DNA of 64,000 bases from Plantibacter sp. VKM Ac-2880 (GCF_015351235.1 NZ_JADKSJ010000001.1:1877668-1941667); one strand, 5' to 3'. Positions 36,675 to 45,550 are shown, counted from the first letter of the stretch. The notes: generated by a model not told the origin, from the sequence alone. Numbers and translations are program-made.

Positions 36675-37298
36675 ATGACGACTTCCGCTGCAGAGACCAC
36701 CCGCGTCGACTTCTGGTTCGACCCCTCCTGCCCGTGGGCCTGGATGACCTCGCGTTGGGTCGACGAGGTCACCGAGGCCCGCAACCTCGACGTCACCTGG
36801 CACATCATGAGCCTGGCCGTCCTCAACGAGGACCAGGACGTGAGCGACGACTACCGCGCGTTCTTCCCGCGTGCGCTCCGGTACACCCGGCTCGTCGCCG
36901 CAGCATCGCAGGAACACGGCCAGGAGGTCGTCAAGCCGCTCTACGACGCCCTGGGCACCCGGATCCACCCGGGAGGACGCGCCGAGGACGTCGACGCCGT
37001 CATCGCCGAAGCCCTCGCGGAGACCGGACTCCCCGCGGCGCTCGCCGAAGCGTCGAAGACCGACGCGTACGACGGCCCCATGCGCGAGAGCCACTTCGAC
37101 GGCATCGGGCGGGTCGGCCAGGACGTCGGCACGCCCGTCATCGCGATCGACGACGTCGCCTTCTTCGGTCCGGTCATCTCGCCCGCACCGAAGGGTGACC
37201 AGGCCCTCGCCCTGTGGGACGGCGTCGTCGCCGCGGCCGCCTACCCGGGCTTCTTCGAGCTCAAGCGCAGCCGCACCGCTGACCCGATCTTCGACTGA
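36675..37298 (+). CDS. DsbA-fold oxidoreductase, Rv2466c-like
   Basis: A thioredoxin-fold protein of 207 aa like Rv2466c of Mycobacterium tuberculosis, a mycothiol-dependent nitroreductase/disulfide reductase. FDPSCPWAWMTSRW has Cys19 at the attacking position, but Ala22 replaces the second cysteine of the CPWC motif. A monothiol mechanism using mycothiol would fit. The cis-Pro loop is in VGTPVIAID. TAGGGT ends 6 nt before the ATG, so the mRNA is likely leaderless. It precedes rpiB by 35 nt. Confidence 0.85.
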   Translation: MTTSAAETTRVDFWFDPSCPWAWMTSRWVDEVTEARNLDVTWHIMSLAVLNEDQDVSDDYRAFFPRALRYTRLVAAASQEHGQEVVKPLYDALGTRIHPGGRAEDVDAVIAEALAETGLPAALAEASKTDAYDGPMRESHFDGIGRVGQDVGTPVIAIDDVAFFGPVISPAPKGDQALALWDGVVAAAAYPGFFELKRSRTADPIFD

Positions 37299-37333
37299 CC
37301 CGAGCTGCGCGTCCGGAACCCTAGACTTTCCCC

Positions 37334-37822
37334 ATGCGCATCCACATCGCCACCGATCACGCCGGTCTCGAGCTCAGCCGCACCCTCCAGGACCACCTGC
37401 GCGCCGCGGGTCACGACGTCTTCGACCACGGTCCCACCGTGTACGACGCCCTGGACGACTACCCCTCCTTCTGCATCAACGCAGCGAAGGCCGTCGTGCG
37501 CGACCAGCAGGCCGGTGTGGACGCGCTCGGCGTGGTGTTCGGCGGTTCGGGCAACGGCGAGCAGATCGCTGCGAACAAGGTCCTCGGTGTCCGCGCCGCG
37601 CTCGTCTGGAACCTGAGCACGGCTCAGCTCGCCCGGCAGCACAACGACGCCAACGTCATCTCGATCGGTGCTCGGCAGCACTCGGTCGACGAGGCGGTGT
37701 CGTTCATCGACGCGTTCATCGCCGAACCGTTCAGCCTCGAGGAACGCCACGCCCGTCGTATCGCCCAACTCGCGGAGTACGAGGCGACCGGCACCATCGC
37801 CGGCAAGCACGTCGACGACTGA
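37334..37822 (+). CDS. rpiB: Ribose-5-phosphate isomerase B
   Basis: Interconverts ribose-5-phosphate and ribulose-5-phosphate in the pentose phosphate pathway. The 162-aa LacAB/RpiB protein has DHAGLEL near the N-terminus, DYPSF, and GGSGNGEQIAANK. The latter carries Glu76 in place of the catalytic Cys of E. coli RpiB, the arrangement known for the M. tuberculosis enzyme. TAGACT ends 6 nt before the ATG. Confidence 0.95.
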   Translation: MRIHIATDHAGLELSRTLQDHLRAAGHDVFDHGPTVYDALDDYPSFCINAAKAVVRDQQAGVDALGVVFGGSGNGEQIAANKVLGVRAALVWNLSTAQLARQHNDANVISIGARQHSVDEAVSFIDAFIAEPFSLEERHARRIAQLAEYEATGTIAGKHVDD

Positions 37823-37884
37823 CGCGTCCGCCATCGCCATTGCGGCGCCGCTCGACCGCGCCGCCACCCGAGTGAGGAGTCACC

Positions 37885-38877
37885 ATGCCCGAGGGGCACT
37901 CCGTCCATCGCATCGCCCGCCAGTTCCGGCAGAACTTCGTGGGCCACCGCGTCGCCGTGTCCTCACCGCAGGGACGGTTCGCTGAAGGTGCCTCGGTGCT
38001 CGACGGACGGACGGTCACCGACGCCAAAGCCGTGGGCAAGCAGATGTTCCTCGAATTCGACGACGGGCTGTGGCTGCGGGTCCACCTCGGGCTCTACGGC
38101 GCGTGGGACTTCGCCGGCGACATCCACTCCGATCCCACCATCGCCGCTGCGAACGGGCGCATGGGCCAGACGAACCAGCGCGGGACCGTCGTCGACGACC
38201 CGATCCTCGACCTCGACGGGGAGAATTCGCTGCACAGCATCGGAGCGCCTCGTCGAGCCCGCGTCCGGATGTCAGAGCAGTCGAGTCCTCTCGCCGAGCT
38301 GGACGAGCGGTTCCCGCCCGAGCCCGTCGGACAGGTACGCGTGCGGCTGCTGACCGACACCACCGTCGCCGATCTCCGCGGACCGACCGCGTGCGAGGTG
38401 ATCGACTCGGCCGGGGTCCAGGCGGTCATCGACCGGCTCGGACCGGACCCGCTGCTCGACCCGAGCGCCGAGGCCGGCGAACGGTTCGTCTCCCGAGCGC
38501 ACCGCAAGGGTTCGCCGATCGGGCTCCTGCTGATGGACCAGCAGATCGTCAGCGGCATCGGCAACGTCTACCGGGCTGAACTGCTGTTCCGGGCGCGGCT
38601 GGATCCGCACCGCACGGGGAAGACCGTTCCGGAGGAGACGCTCCGCGAGCTCTGGGCCGATTGGACGCGACTGCTCGCGATCGGGGTGGAGACCGGGCAG
38701 ATGATGACGATGGACGACCTCTCGCCGGCCGACTACCGACTCGCGATGGCCAACCGTGCCGATCGGCACTGGGTGTACAAGCGCGAGGGGCTGCCCTGCC
38801 GAGTCTGCGGGACGAACATCCTGCTCGAGGAGATGGGCGCCCGGAAGCTGTACTGGTGCCCGAACTGCCAACGCTGA
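37885..38877 (+). CDS. nei: Fpg/Nei-family DNA glycosylase (Nei2-like)
   Basis: A bifunctional DNA glycosylase/AP lyase for oxidised bases. The 330-aa protein begins MPEGHSVHR, with the catalytic N-terminal Pro2 and Glu3 exposed after Met removal. A helix-two-turn-helix and the C-terminal zinc finger (CRVCGTN ... YWCPNC) complete the fold. The GHxxHR start points to the Nei2 subgroup of actinobacteria. GAGGAG lies 6 nt before the ATG. It lies between rpiB and the amidohydrolase. Confidence 0.93.
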   Translation: MPEGHSVHRIARQFRQNFVGHRVAVSSPQGRFAEGASVLDGRTVTDAKAVGKQMFLEFDDGLWLRVHLGLYGAWDFAGDIHSDPTIAAANGRMGQTNQRGTVVDDPILDLDGENSLHSIGAPRRARVRMSEQSSPLAELDERFPPEPVGQVRVRLLTDTTVADLRGPTACEVIDSAGVQAVIDRLGPDPLLDPSAEAGERFVSRAHRKGSPIGLLLMDQQIVSGIGNVYRAELLFRARLDPHRTGKTVPEETLRELWADWTRLLAIGVETGQMMTMDDLSPADYRLAMANRADRHWVYKREGLPCRVCGTNILLEEMGARKLYWCPNCQR

Positions 38878-38914
38878 TCCGAACCCGCCCGACGAACCGA
38901 CGAGGACCGATGTG

Positions 38915-40468
38915 ATGACCGAGCACCGCCCTGGATCCGTCGGCGACGTCGTCACGATGATCGCCGACGTCCACCTGTCGGGTCCGCGCCGCGGAGGCGC
39001 GTCCGACACCGAACGGGTCGACGTCCTCCTGGAGGACGGTGCCATCGTCGCGATCCGTCCTGCGGACCCCGAGGTCGTGCGCAACGGAGACGCCGGCGTC
39101 CTGGACGGCGGCGGCGGCTTCCTGCTGCCTGGCCTCTGGGATCATCACGTGCACTTCACGCAGTGGGCGCGCACGGCGAGGCGCGTGGACCTGTCGTCGG
39201 CCGCGTCCGCCACCGAGGCCGCAGCGCTGGTCGCCGAACGCATCGCCCAGGAGCCCGACGGCGACGGTTGGATCGAGGGCGCCCGGTTCCGGGACGCCCT
39301 CTGGCCCGACCTGCCGACGTTCGCGGTGCTGGACGAGATCGCTCCCGACCGCGCGGTCGTGCTCGTGAGCGCCGACCTGCACTGCTGCTGGTTGAACAGC
39401 GCCGCGCTGCGGGCCACGGGCTTCGGGGACCACCCCACGGGGTTGCTCCGGGAGGAGGAGTCGTTCGCCGTCCTCAAACAGCTCGACCAGGTGGCGGCCG
39501 AGCTCTCCGACCGATGGGTCGACGCTGCAGCCGATCAGGCGGCGTCACGGGGCGTCGTCGGGGTCGTCGACCTCGAGATGCGGTGGAACGCCGCGGACTG
39601 GGTCCGGCGGGTCGGCAACGGCACGCGTGCACTCCGCATCTCCTTCGGCATCTACGCCGAGCACCTCGAGCGGGCGATCGACGCCGGCCTCGTCACCGGT
39701 GGGGTGTTGGCCGGAACGGACGGGCTGGCGCAGGTCGGCCCCTTCAAGGTCATCACCGACGGCTCGCTCAACACCCGCACGGCCTGTTGCGACACGCCCT
39801 ACCCGGGTTCCGCTCCAGGGTCGGATGCGCACGGCATGCTCAACGTGCCGCCGGAGCGGCTGACCGCCCTGCTCGCGCTGGCGACCGCGAACGGGCTCCA
39901 CTGCGCCGTGCACGCCATCGGCGACCGAGCCAACACCCTCGCGCTCGACGCCATCGAGACGACCGGCGCGCGCGGGACGATCGAGCATGCCCAGCTGCTG
40001 CGCGCGTCGGACCTGGAGCGGTTCGCCCGGACCGGGACGGCCGCCAGCGTCCAGCCGGAACACGCGATGGACGATCGGGACATCGCGGAGGTGCACTGGG
40101 CCGGCCGCACCGACCGCGCGTTCGTGCTCCGCAGTCTGCTCGACGCCGGGGCGACGCTGCGACTCGGTTCCGACGCGCCGGTCGCGCCCCTCGACCCGTG
40201 GGTGTCCATCGCCGCCGCCGTGACGCGGAGCCGCGACGGCCGCGATCCCTGGCACGGCGAGCAGGCCATCACGGTGGAGGAGGCGCTGGCCGCCTCGACC
40301 AGGGGTGACGACGACGTCGTGTCGGTGGGGAGCCCCGCGGACCTCGTCGTCGTGTCCGCCGACCCGTTCACCTGCCCTGCGGAGGTCCTCCGCGCCATGC
40401 CGGTCCGTGCCACCCTGCTCGCGGGTCGGGTGACCGCCGCCGTGGCGTCACCGCCGACGGGGGGTTAG
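38915..40468 (+). CDS. Amidohydrolase, YtcJ-like family 3
   Basis: A metal-dependent hydrolase of 517 aa. The metal-binding HHVHF near residue 78 and the deep conserved LLAxGRVTA-like ending place it in the amidohydrolase-3 (YtcJ) group; cysteines in CCDTPYPG are also typical. Its substrate is unknown for nearly all members. The ATG at 38915 follows GAGG by about 9 nt and is the best of several in-frame starts, including a GTG directly before it. It is transcribed after the glycosylase gene, perhaps in one transcript. Confidence 0.85.
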   Translation: MTEHRPGSVGDVVTMIADVHLSGPRRGGASDTERVDVLLEDGAIVAIRPADPEVVRNGDAGVLDGGGGFLLPGLWDHHVHFTQWARTARRVDLSSAASATEAAALVAERIAQEPDGDGWIEGARFRDALWPDLPTFAVLDEIAPDRAVVLVSADLHCCWLNSAALRATGFGDHPTGLLREEESFAVLKQLDQVAAELSDRWVDAAADQAASRGVVGVVDLEMRWNAADWVRRVGNGTRALRISFGIYAEHLERAIDAGLVTGGVLAGTDGLAQVGPFKVITDGSLNTRTACCDTPYPGSAPGSDAHGMLNVPPERLTALLALATANGLHCAVHAIGDRANTLALDAIETTGARGTIEHAQLLRASDLERFARTGTAASVQPEHAMDDRDIAEVHWAGRTDRAFVLRSLLDAGATLRLGSDAPVAPLDPWVSIAAAVTRSRDGRDPWHGEQAITVEEALAASTRGDDDVVSVGSPADLVVVSADPFTCPAEVLRAMPVRATLLAGRVTAAVASPPTGG

Positions 40469-40486
40469 CCCCCGGCCCTGCGGGGG
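40469..40486 (+). terminator. Weak hairpin after amidohydrolase gene
   Basis: A 6-bp GC stem (40469-40474 with 40481-40486) directly after the stop codon. An alternative pairing with the preceding G-run is possible. Confidence 0.35.
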
Positions 40487-40578
40487 CGCCCGCCGGATGC
40501 CGTTCTCCGTTACCGCCGAACAGACTGTGGAGAGCCCGGCGCGAGAGCCGGCCCCGCCTGGTCGAAAGGACCTCTTCG

Positions 40579-41952
40579 ATGACCACCACCATCAGCCGCG
40601 CGCTCGATACACCCACGACACCGGATGCCTCCCTCCGGGGTGGTCGGCGGTACGGCCGGCTGTGGTCGGACGTTCCCGGATCGCTCCTCTTCCTCCTGCC
40701 GAACCTGCCGATCGCGATCGTGGGCAGCGTCCTGGCCGTGACGATCCTCTCGCTCGGCTTCGGGTTGGCGATCCTCGGGATCGGGATCGTCATAGGCGTC
40801 GGCGGGCTCTGGGTGTCGCGCGCCTGGGTGCACCTCGAAATCGTCCGGCTGCGCACCACCGGTCTGCGTCCCATCCGTCTGGGCGCCTGGAGGTCCTCGA
40901 TCGAGCCTTCGACGACGTTCGGCGCGGTGCTCGCCCCGCTCGCCGGTCCACGGTGGTGGCTCGCCGCCCTGCACACGGTCATCGTGAATCCGATCATCTG
41001 CGGGATCACCTGGGGGCTGACGATCACGTGGACCGTGGGTGCCGTCGCCGGCTGCACGGCCTGGATCTGGGTCGATCTGCTCCCGGCGGGGTCGTCCTCC
41101 GGGCTGGCGGAGCTGTTGTCTCCCGCGCTGGACCCGGCCGACGCGTTGCTCGCCGACAAGCTCACGAATCTCGGCATCGGCCTCGTGTTCCTCGCCACCC
41201 TGCCGCCGGTGCTCCGGGGGATGGTGCTCCTGCACCACGCCGTCGCTTCGGCGATGTTCGGCACGCGGCCTCAGGAGGAGTTGCGAGCCGCGCTGGTCGC
41301 GGAGCAACGCGCGCGAGGCGCCGCCGTCGCCGCGGAGGCGGGAGCCGTGCGGCGGCTCGAACGTGACATCCACGACGGGCCGCAGCAGCGCCTCGTCCGG
41401 CTGCAGATGGACCTCGCAGCCGCCGAACGACGCCTCGACACCGATCCGGCGTCGGCGCGGACCCTCGTGGGCGAGGCCCGAGCGCAGGCCGCAGAGACCC
41501 TCGACGAACTCCGCGCGCTCTCCAAGGGCCTCATGCCTCCGCTGCTCCAGGACCGCGGCCTCGTCGCCGCCCTCGAGGACCTCGCCGCGCGGTCCGCGGT
41601 GCCCACGAGGACCGAGCTGGCGGTCATCGCATCGTTGCAGCTGCCACGGGAGACCGAACGCGGGCTCTATTTCGTCGTTGCCGAACTCCTCACGAACGTC
41701 TCGAAGCACGCAGCGGCGCGGGTCGCGCGCGTCGAAGCCGCCACGACGATGGCCCCACAGCTCGGGGCTCGTCTGATCCTGCGTGTGGTCGACGACGGTC
41801 GTGGTGGCGCCCACGTCGAAGCGGGCCACGGTCTGGCGGGTCTGGTCGAGCGGGCGCAGGGGCTCGGTGGTGGGTTGACGATCGAGCCCACGCCGGTGTG
41901 GGAGGGCGCCGCCCGAGGCAGCTCCGTCTCGGTGTCGATCCCCCTAGGCTGA
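40579..41952 (+). CDS. Sensor histidine kinase with integral sensor domain
   Basis: A 457-aa kinase. Residues about 25-225 form an integral 'putative sensor' domain of four hydrophobic helices, as in many actinobacterial kinases. His265 in RDIHDGPQQRLVRLQ is the phosphorylation site of the HisKA_3 type, and the ATPase domain ends with GHGLAGLVERAQGLGG. The ATG follows GAAAGGA. The response regulator gene lies 4 nt after the stop. What it senses is unknown. Confidence 0.92.
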   Translation: MTTTISRALDTPTTPDASLRGGRRYGRLWSDVPGSLLFLLPNLPIAIVGSVLAVTILSLGFGLAILGIGIVIGVGGLWVSRAWVHLEIVRLRTTGLRPIRLGAWRSSIEPSTTFGAVLAPLAGPRWWLAALHTVIVNPIICGITWGLTITWTVGAVAGCTAWIWVDLLPAGSSSGLAELLSPALDPADALLADKLTNLGIGLVFLATLPPVLRGMVLLHHAVASAMFGTRPQEELRAALVAEQRARGAAVAAEAGAVRRLERDIHDGPQQRLVRLQMDLAAAERRLDTDPASARTLVGEARAQAAETLDELRALSKGLMPPLLQDRGLVAALEDLAARSAVPTRTELAVIASLQLPRETERGLYFVVAELLTNVSKHAAARVARVEAATTMAPQLGARLILRVVDDGRGGAHVEAGHGLAGLVERAQGLGGGLTIEPTPVWEGAARGSSVSVSIPLG

Positions 41953-41956
41953 GCGG

Positions 41957-42634
41957 ATGACCAGTCCTGATCATGCAGATGGTGCGCCGCTCCGGATCGT
42001 GATCGCCGAGGATTCGACGCTGCTCCGCGAAGGCCTGCTGCGGTTGTTCGACGAGGCGGGGTTCGTCACGGTCGCCGCGTACGCGGACGCCGTCGCGGTC
42101 CAGCGCGGACTCGCGACGGACCGGCCGGACCTCATCGTGATGGACGTCCGGATGCCGCCGACGTTCCGGGACGAGGGGGTCCGAGCGGCGATCGCCCTGC
42201 GAGCAGCCCATCCCGACCTCCCTGTCCTGCTCCTGAGCCAGTACGTCGAGACCGTGTACGCCCGGGAGCTGCTGGCGGACGGCGGGCGCGGAGTCGGCTA
42301 TCTCCTCAAGGATCGGGTTACGTCGCTCGAGGAGGTCCAGGACGCCATCCACCGCCTGGTCGGCGGTGGGACCGTGCTGGACCCTGACGTGGTGCGCACC
42401 TTGTTCGCGACCCAGCGGGACCCCTTGTCCGCGCTCACGCCCCGGGAGACCGAGGTACTCGCCGCCATGGCCGAGGGGCGCACCAACGCGGCGATCGCCC
42501 AGCGCCTCCTGGTCGGGGTGGGAGCGGTGGAGAAGCACATCTCGGCCATCTTCCAGAAGCTCGGTCTCGAGGACTCCGGCAGCGACCATCGGCGGGTGCT
42601 CGCGGTCCTCGCCCTCCTCCAGCGCCAGGGCTGA
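41957..42634 (+). CDS. Response regulator, NarL/LuxR family
   Basis: The partner of the upstream kinase, 225 aa. The receiver domain has acidic ED (18-19), Asp63 in VMDVRMPP and Lys in LLKDR. The LuxR HTH begins LTPRETEVLAAMAEGRTNAAIA. In addition to co-transcription, TAGGCT at 41945-41950, at the end of the kinase gene, ends 6 nt before this ATG and could drive a separate leaderless mRNA. A strong hairpin follows. Confidence 0.94.
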   Translation: MTSPDHADGAPLRIVIAEDSTLLREGLLRLFDEAGFVTVAAYADAVAVQRGLATDRPDLIVMDVRMPPTFRDEGVRAAIALRAAHPDLPVLLLSQYVETVYARELLADGGRGVGYLLKDRVTSLEEVQDAIHRLVGGGTVLDPDVVRTLFATQRDPLSALTPRETEVLAAMAEGRTNAAIAQRLLVGVGAVEKHISAIFQKLGLEDSGSDHRRVLAVLALLQRQG

Positions 42635-42648
42635 GGTCCTGGCACGCC

Positions 42649-42678
42649 GAAGGGGCAGTCACGGATGACTGCCCCTTC
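42649..42678. terminator. Bidirectional terminator, regulator / dps
   Basis: A perfect 12-bp stem (42649-42660 with 42667-42678) and a 6-nt loop between convergent genes. Confidence 0.8.
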
Positions 42679-42711
42679 AGGATGGTGCATGCCGGTGCTC
42701 CCGGCGCTCGC

Positions 42712-43200
42712 CTAGCGGCTGAGGTGCGCGAAGAGGAACCAGCGGTCCTTGTCGAGGCCGCGAGCGATCTCGATGGCGATGTCCTGGCTCGTCTGGTCGA
42801 GCTCGTCGAGCTCGTTGACGGCGGTGTTGACCGAGGCCGAAGCGGCGTCGATCAGCGCGATGACCTCGGCGATCGTGCGGTCGGACTGCTGGAAGCCCTC
42901 GCTGAGTTCCGGCGTGGTGGTCTTCGCAGCGACCGTGCTGAGACGGGCGTCGACGGGGAGGCCGAGGGCGACGATGCGCTCCGCGGCGAGGTCGGCCCAC
43001 TCCTGCGCGTGGTCGACGATGTCGTCGAGCAGCTCGTGGACGCCGATGAAGTTCGCGCCACGGACGTGCCAGTGGGCCTGCTTACCGTTGACGACGATCG
43101 CGGTGAGGTCGAGGACGACGGGGCTCAGGAACTGCGCGGTGCCTGCTGCGACGTCCGGGTTGGCGACGGCCTGCGGAATGGAGGTGGTGATGTCGGTCAT
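42712..43200 (-). CDS. dps: Dps-family DNA-binding ferritin
   Basis: A starvation and oxidative-stress protein, 162 aa, assembling as a 12-mer that stores iron and shields DNA. Ferroxidase residues are in KQAHWHVRG (His43, His45) and HELLDDIVDHAQEWADLAAERI (Asp59, Glu74). The start is set by the ATG after AAGGGGAA. A possible ECF-type stress promoter lies about 60-90 nt upstream. It is monocistronic and divergent from the gamma-carbonic anhydrase gene. Confidence 0.95.
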   Translation of the reverse strand: MTDITTSIPQAVANPDVAAGTAQFLSPVVLDLTAIVVNGKQAHWHVRGANFIGVHELLDDIVDHAQEWADLAAERIVALGLPVDARLSTVAAKTTTPELSEGFQQSDRTIAEVIALIDAASASVNTAVNELDELDQTSQDIAIEIARGLDKDRWFLFAHLSR

Positions 43201-43263
43201 GGTGTTCCCCTTCGTTGACGAGTGAGGCCCTGGTCGGGCGTATTCGCCGGTCTGCTTGGATAT

Positions 43264-43288
43264 AACGGTACTCAGGCCCAGACATTCC
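43264..43288 (-). promoter_or_regulatory. Possible ECF (SigR/SigH-like) promoter of dps
   Basis: On the minus strand GGAAT (43284-43288) and GTT (43264-43266) are separated by 17 nt. This fits the disulfide-stress sigma pattern of actinobacteria. No good sigma-A pair with normal spacing is present. The call rests on pattern alone. Confidence 0.4.
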
Positions 43289-43414
43289 GCAAGGAAGTCG
43301 AGGCTCGGCTTACGAAGGCTGCACTCACGAAGGAAAGCCTGACCATACCGATGATCCGGGCCGGAATGACGCGGTTCTCCGGCGCTCGACGACGCCTGGG
43401 GTACCGTTGGGCTT

Positions 43415-43951
43415 ATGACTGTCCACGGTTCTGTCAGGAAGCTCCCAGGCGGACGCGCGCCCGCACTGGATCCGACCGCCTACACGGCGCCGGGCTCGGT
43501 GGTGGTCGGGGCCGTCACCCTCGCTGCCGATTCGAGCGTCTGGTACAACGCGGTGCTCCGCGCCGACTCGGACTCGATCACCCTCGGGGCGGGGTCCAAC
43601 ATCCAGGACGGTGTCGCCGTCCACACGGACAGCGGCCACCCGACGGTCATCGGGCGGAACGTCTCGGTCGGACACAACGCGGTGGTCCACGGCTGCACGG
43701 TCGAGGACGACTGCCTGATCGGCATGGGATCGGTCGTGCTGAGCGGAGCGGTGATCGGGGCTGGTTCGCTGGTGGCCGGGGGAGCGGTGGTCCTCGAGGG
43801 GATGATCGTGCCGCCCGGCTCGCTCGTCGCCGGGGTTCCCGCCAAGGTGCGGCGTGAGCTGACCGCCGATGAGCAGGAGGCGATCCGGCAGAACGCCGCC
43901 CACTACGTCGCCCTCAGGGCGGTCCACGCAGCGGCGGTGGATGACGACTAG
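43415..43951 (+). CDS. Gamma-carbonic anhydrase family protein
   Basis: A left-handed beta-helix protein of 178 aa made of hexapeptide repeats. The metal-binding histidines of gamma-carbonic anhydrases appear in AVHTDSGHPT and GHNAVVHGC. Carbonic anhydrase activity is not guaranteed: many members are acetyltransferase-like or of unknown activity. TACCGT ends 7 nt before the ATG. Its stop overlaps that of a convergent small membrane gene by 4 nt. Confidence 0.88.
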   Translation: MTVHGSVRKLPGGRAPALDPTAYTAPGSVVVGAVTLAADSSVWYNAVLRADSDSITLGAGSNIQDGVAVHTDSGHPTVIGRNVSVGHNAVVHGCTVEDDCLIGMGSVVLSGAVIGAGSLVAGGAVVLEGMIVPPGSLVAGVPAKVRRELTADEQEAIRQNAAHYVALRAVHAAAVDDD

Positions 43952-44139
43952 CGGCGGCGCGCGTCGCGCTTCTTGAGTCGACGCTGTGCTGCGAGCGAGC
44001 CGGACAGGCAGACGACGCAGCCGATCATGCAGATGAGCCCGACACCGAGGCGGCCGGTGGCGAGGGCGTACACGCCGACGAAGAAGCCGAGCGCGCCGGC
44101 CACGGTCCAGACGTGGGGCCAGAGGGCGTCGAGTCGCAT
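43948..44139 (-). CDS. Small two-helix membrane protein (63 aa)
   Basis: Two hydrophobic helices (about 9-28 and 31-48) and a strongly basic C-terminal tail. No family is recognised. That it is real is supported by TAGGCT on the minus strand ending 6 nt before its ATG, the same leaderless geometry as confirmed genes here. The last 4 bp overlap the gamma-carbonic anhydrase gene. Confidence 0.65.
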   Translation of the reverse strand: MRLDALWPHVWTVAGALGFFVGVYALATGRLGVGLICMIGCVVCLSGSLAAQRRLKKRDARRR

Positions 44140-44229
44140 GCGCTCAGCCTAGGGCGTCGGCCGCTCAGGTCCTCCGCCGGCGGCTGCCATTCGACCCACG
44201 CCGGGAACGAGGTGAACCGAGCCTCGCCA

Positions 44230-44297
44230 CCCGCCTTCGCGGCGCTGCCTGGTTCTGATGAATCCCGCCTTCGCGGCGCTGCCTGGTTCTGATGAAT
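44230..44297. repeat. Two tandem 34-bp units with a small hairpin each
   Basis: Identical units at 44230-44263 and 44264-44297. Each contains CGCC and GGCG around TTCGC, a small hairpin. Before the IS insertion they would have lain directly downstream of tRNA-Gly, so they may have served as its terminator. Confidence 0.8.
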
Positions 44298-44313
44298 ACG
44301 GAGGGGATGACGG
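44298..44313. repeat. 16-bp direct repeat, left copy
   Basis: ACGGAGGGGATGACGG. It is identical to 45586-45601, where it forms the 3' end of tRNA-Gly. Together they flank the insertion sequence and act as its likely target-site duplication. Confidence 0.8.
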
Positions 44314-44363
44314 TGTCTGGTTTCAGGACATAGGAAACACCTGTCTCAAGACATAGGAAACCC
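44314..44363 (+). repeat. Doubled left terminal repeat of the IS
   Basis: Two tandem copies of the element end: an outer divergent one (44314-44338, TGTCTGGTTTCAGGACATAG...) and an inner good one (44342-44362). Possibly a relic of an earlier insertion or of a tail-to-tail rearrangement. Confidence 0.7.
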
Positions 44364-44380
44364 TCAACGATGCTCGGAGG

Positions 44381-45550
44381 GTGTCGAAAGCGCGCCTGAT
44401 CATCACCGCCATCACCATCGAGCACTGCACGCAGGCCGAGGCAGCAAGACGCTACGGCGTCTCGCCCGGCTGGGTCTCGAAACTCATGGCCCGATACGTC
44501 GCCGAGGGTGAATCCGCTCTCGAGCCACGCTCACGCGCTCCGAAACACGGCCCCACCCGCATCAGCGCGACCACGATCGCCCTGATCATGCAGTTGCGCA
44601 CCCAGCTCCTCGAACGAGGCCTCGATGCCGGCGCCCACACGATCGCCTGGCATCTGACCCACCACCACAACGTCACCGTCGCGCCCGCCACGATCTGGCG
44701 ACATCTCCGCACCGCAGGACTCATCGAACCCCAACCGCAGAAACGTCCCCGCTCCTCCTATATCCGCTTCGAAGCGGCCCTCCCGAACGAAACCTGGCAA
44801 GCCGACTTCACCCACTGGCCTCTCTCCAACGGCACCGACAGCGAGATCCTCAGCTTCATCGACGACCACTCCCGCTACGCACTCAGCGTCACCGCACACC
44901 ACCGCGTCACCGGCCCCATCGTCCGCACCGTCTTCGCGCAAACCACCGCAGAACACGGGATTCCAGCCTCAACGCTCACCGACAACGGCATGGTCTTCAC
45001 CACCCGGCTCTCCGGCGGACGCGGCCAGAACGTCTTCGAACACGACCTCGCCCGCCTCGGGATCCAGCAGAAGAACGGCCACCCCTACCATCCACAAACC
45101 CAAGGCAAAGTCGAACGCTTGCAACAAACCATGAAGAAATGGCTCACCCACCGCCCACGCCCCCACGACCTCCTCGAACTGCAACTCCTCCTCGACGCCT
45201 TCACCGACGAATACAACCACCGCAGACCCCACCGCGCGCTCGAACGCACCACCCCAGCAGCGGCCTACGCAGCCCGCCCCAAAGCCACACCCAACCGCTC
45301 AGAATCTGAGCAACGCGCACGCGTCCGAACCGACACCATCGACAACCACGGCCGCATCACCCTCCGCCACGCCGGACGACTCCACCACATAGGCCTCGGC
45401 CGAACCCTCGCCCGAACCCGCGTCATCGTCCTCATCGACGGCCTCGAGATCCGCGTCGTCCACCGCAGCACCGGGGAACTCATTCGAGAGCTCACCCTCG
45501 ACACCACCCGCGACTACCAACCCCAACAACCAAGAAACCCCCGGACCTGA
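44381..45550 (+). CDS. IS481-family transposase
   Basis: An integrase-like DDE transposase of 389 aa. An N-terminal helix-turn-helix (about 15-45, EAARRYGVSPGWVSKLMARY) is followed by the catalytic core: Asp142 in WQADFTHW, Asp201 in LTDNG and Glu245 in GKVERL, with PYHPQTQG between. The GTG start follows GGAGG. All three catalytic residues and the full length are present, so it is probably active. Its codon use is more relaxed (more A-ending codons) than its neighbours. Confidence 0.93.
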   Translation: MSKARLIITAITIEHCTQAEAARRYGVSPGWVSKLMARYVAEGESALEPRSRAPKHGPTRISATTIALIMQLRTQLLERGLDAGAHTIAWHLTHHHNVTVAPATIWRHLRTAGLIEPQPQKRPRSSYIRFEAALPNETWQADFTHWPLSNGTDSEILSFIDDHSRYALSVTAHHRVTGPIVRTVFAQTTAEHGIPASTLTDNGMVFTTRLSGGRGQNVFEHDLARLGIQQKNGHPYHPQTQGKVERLQQTMKKWLTHRPRPHDLLELQLLLDAFTDEYNHRRPHRALERTTPAAAYAARPKATPNRSESEQRARVRTDTIDNHGRITLRHAGRLHHIGLGRTLARTRVIVLIDGLEIRVVHRSTGELIRELTLDTTRDYQPQQPRNPRT

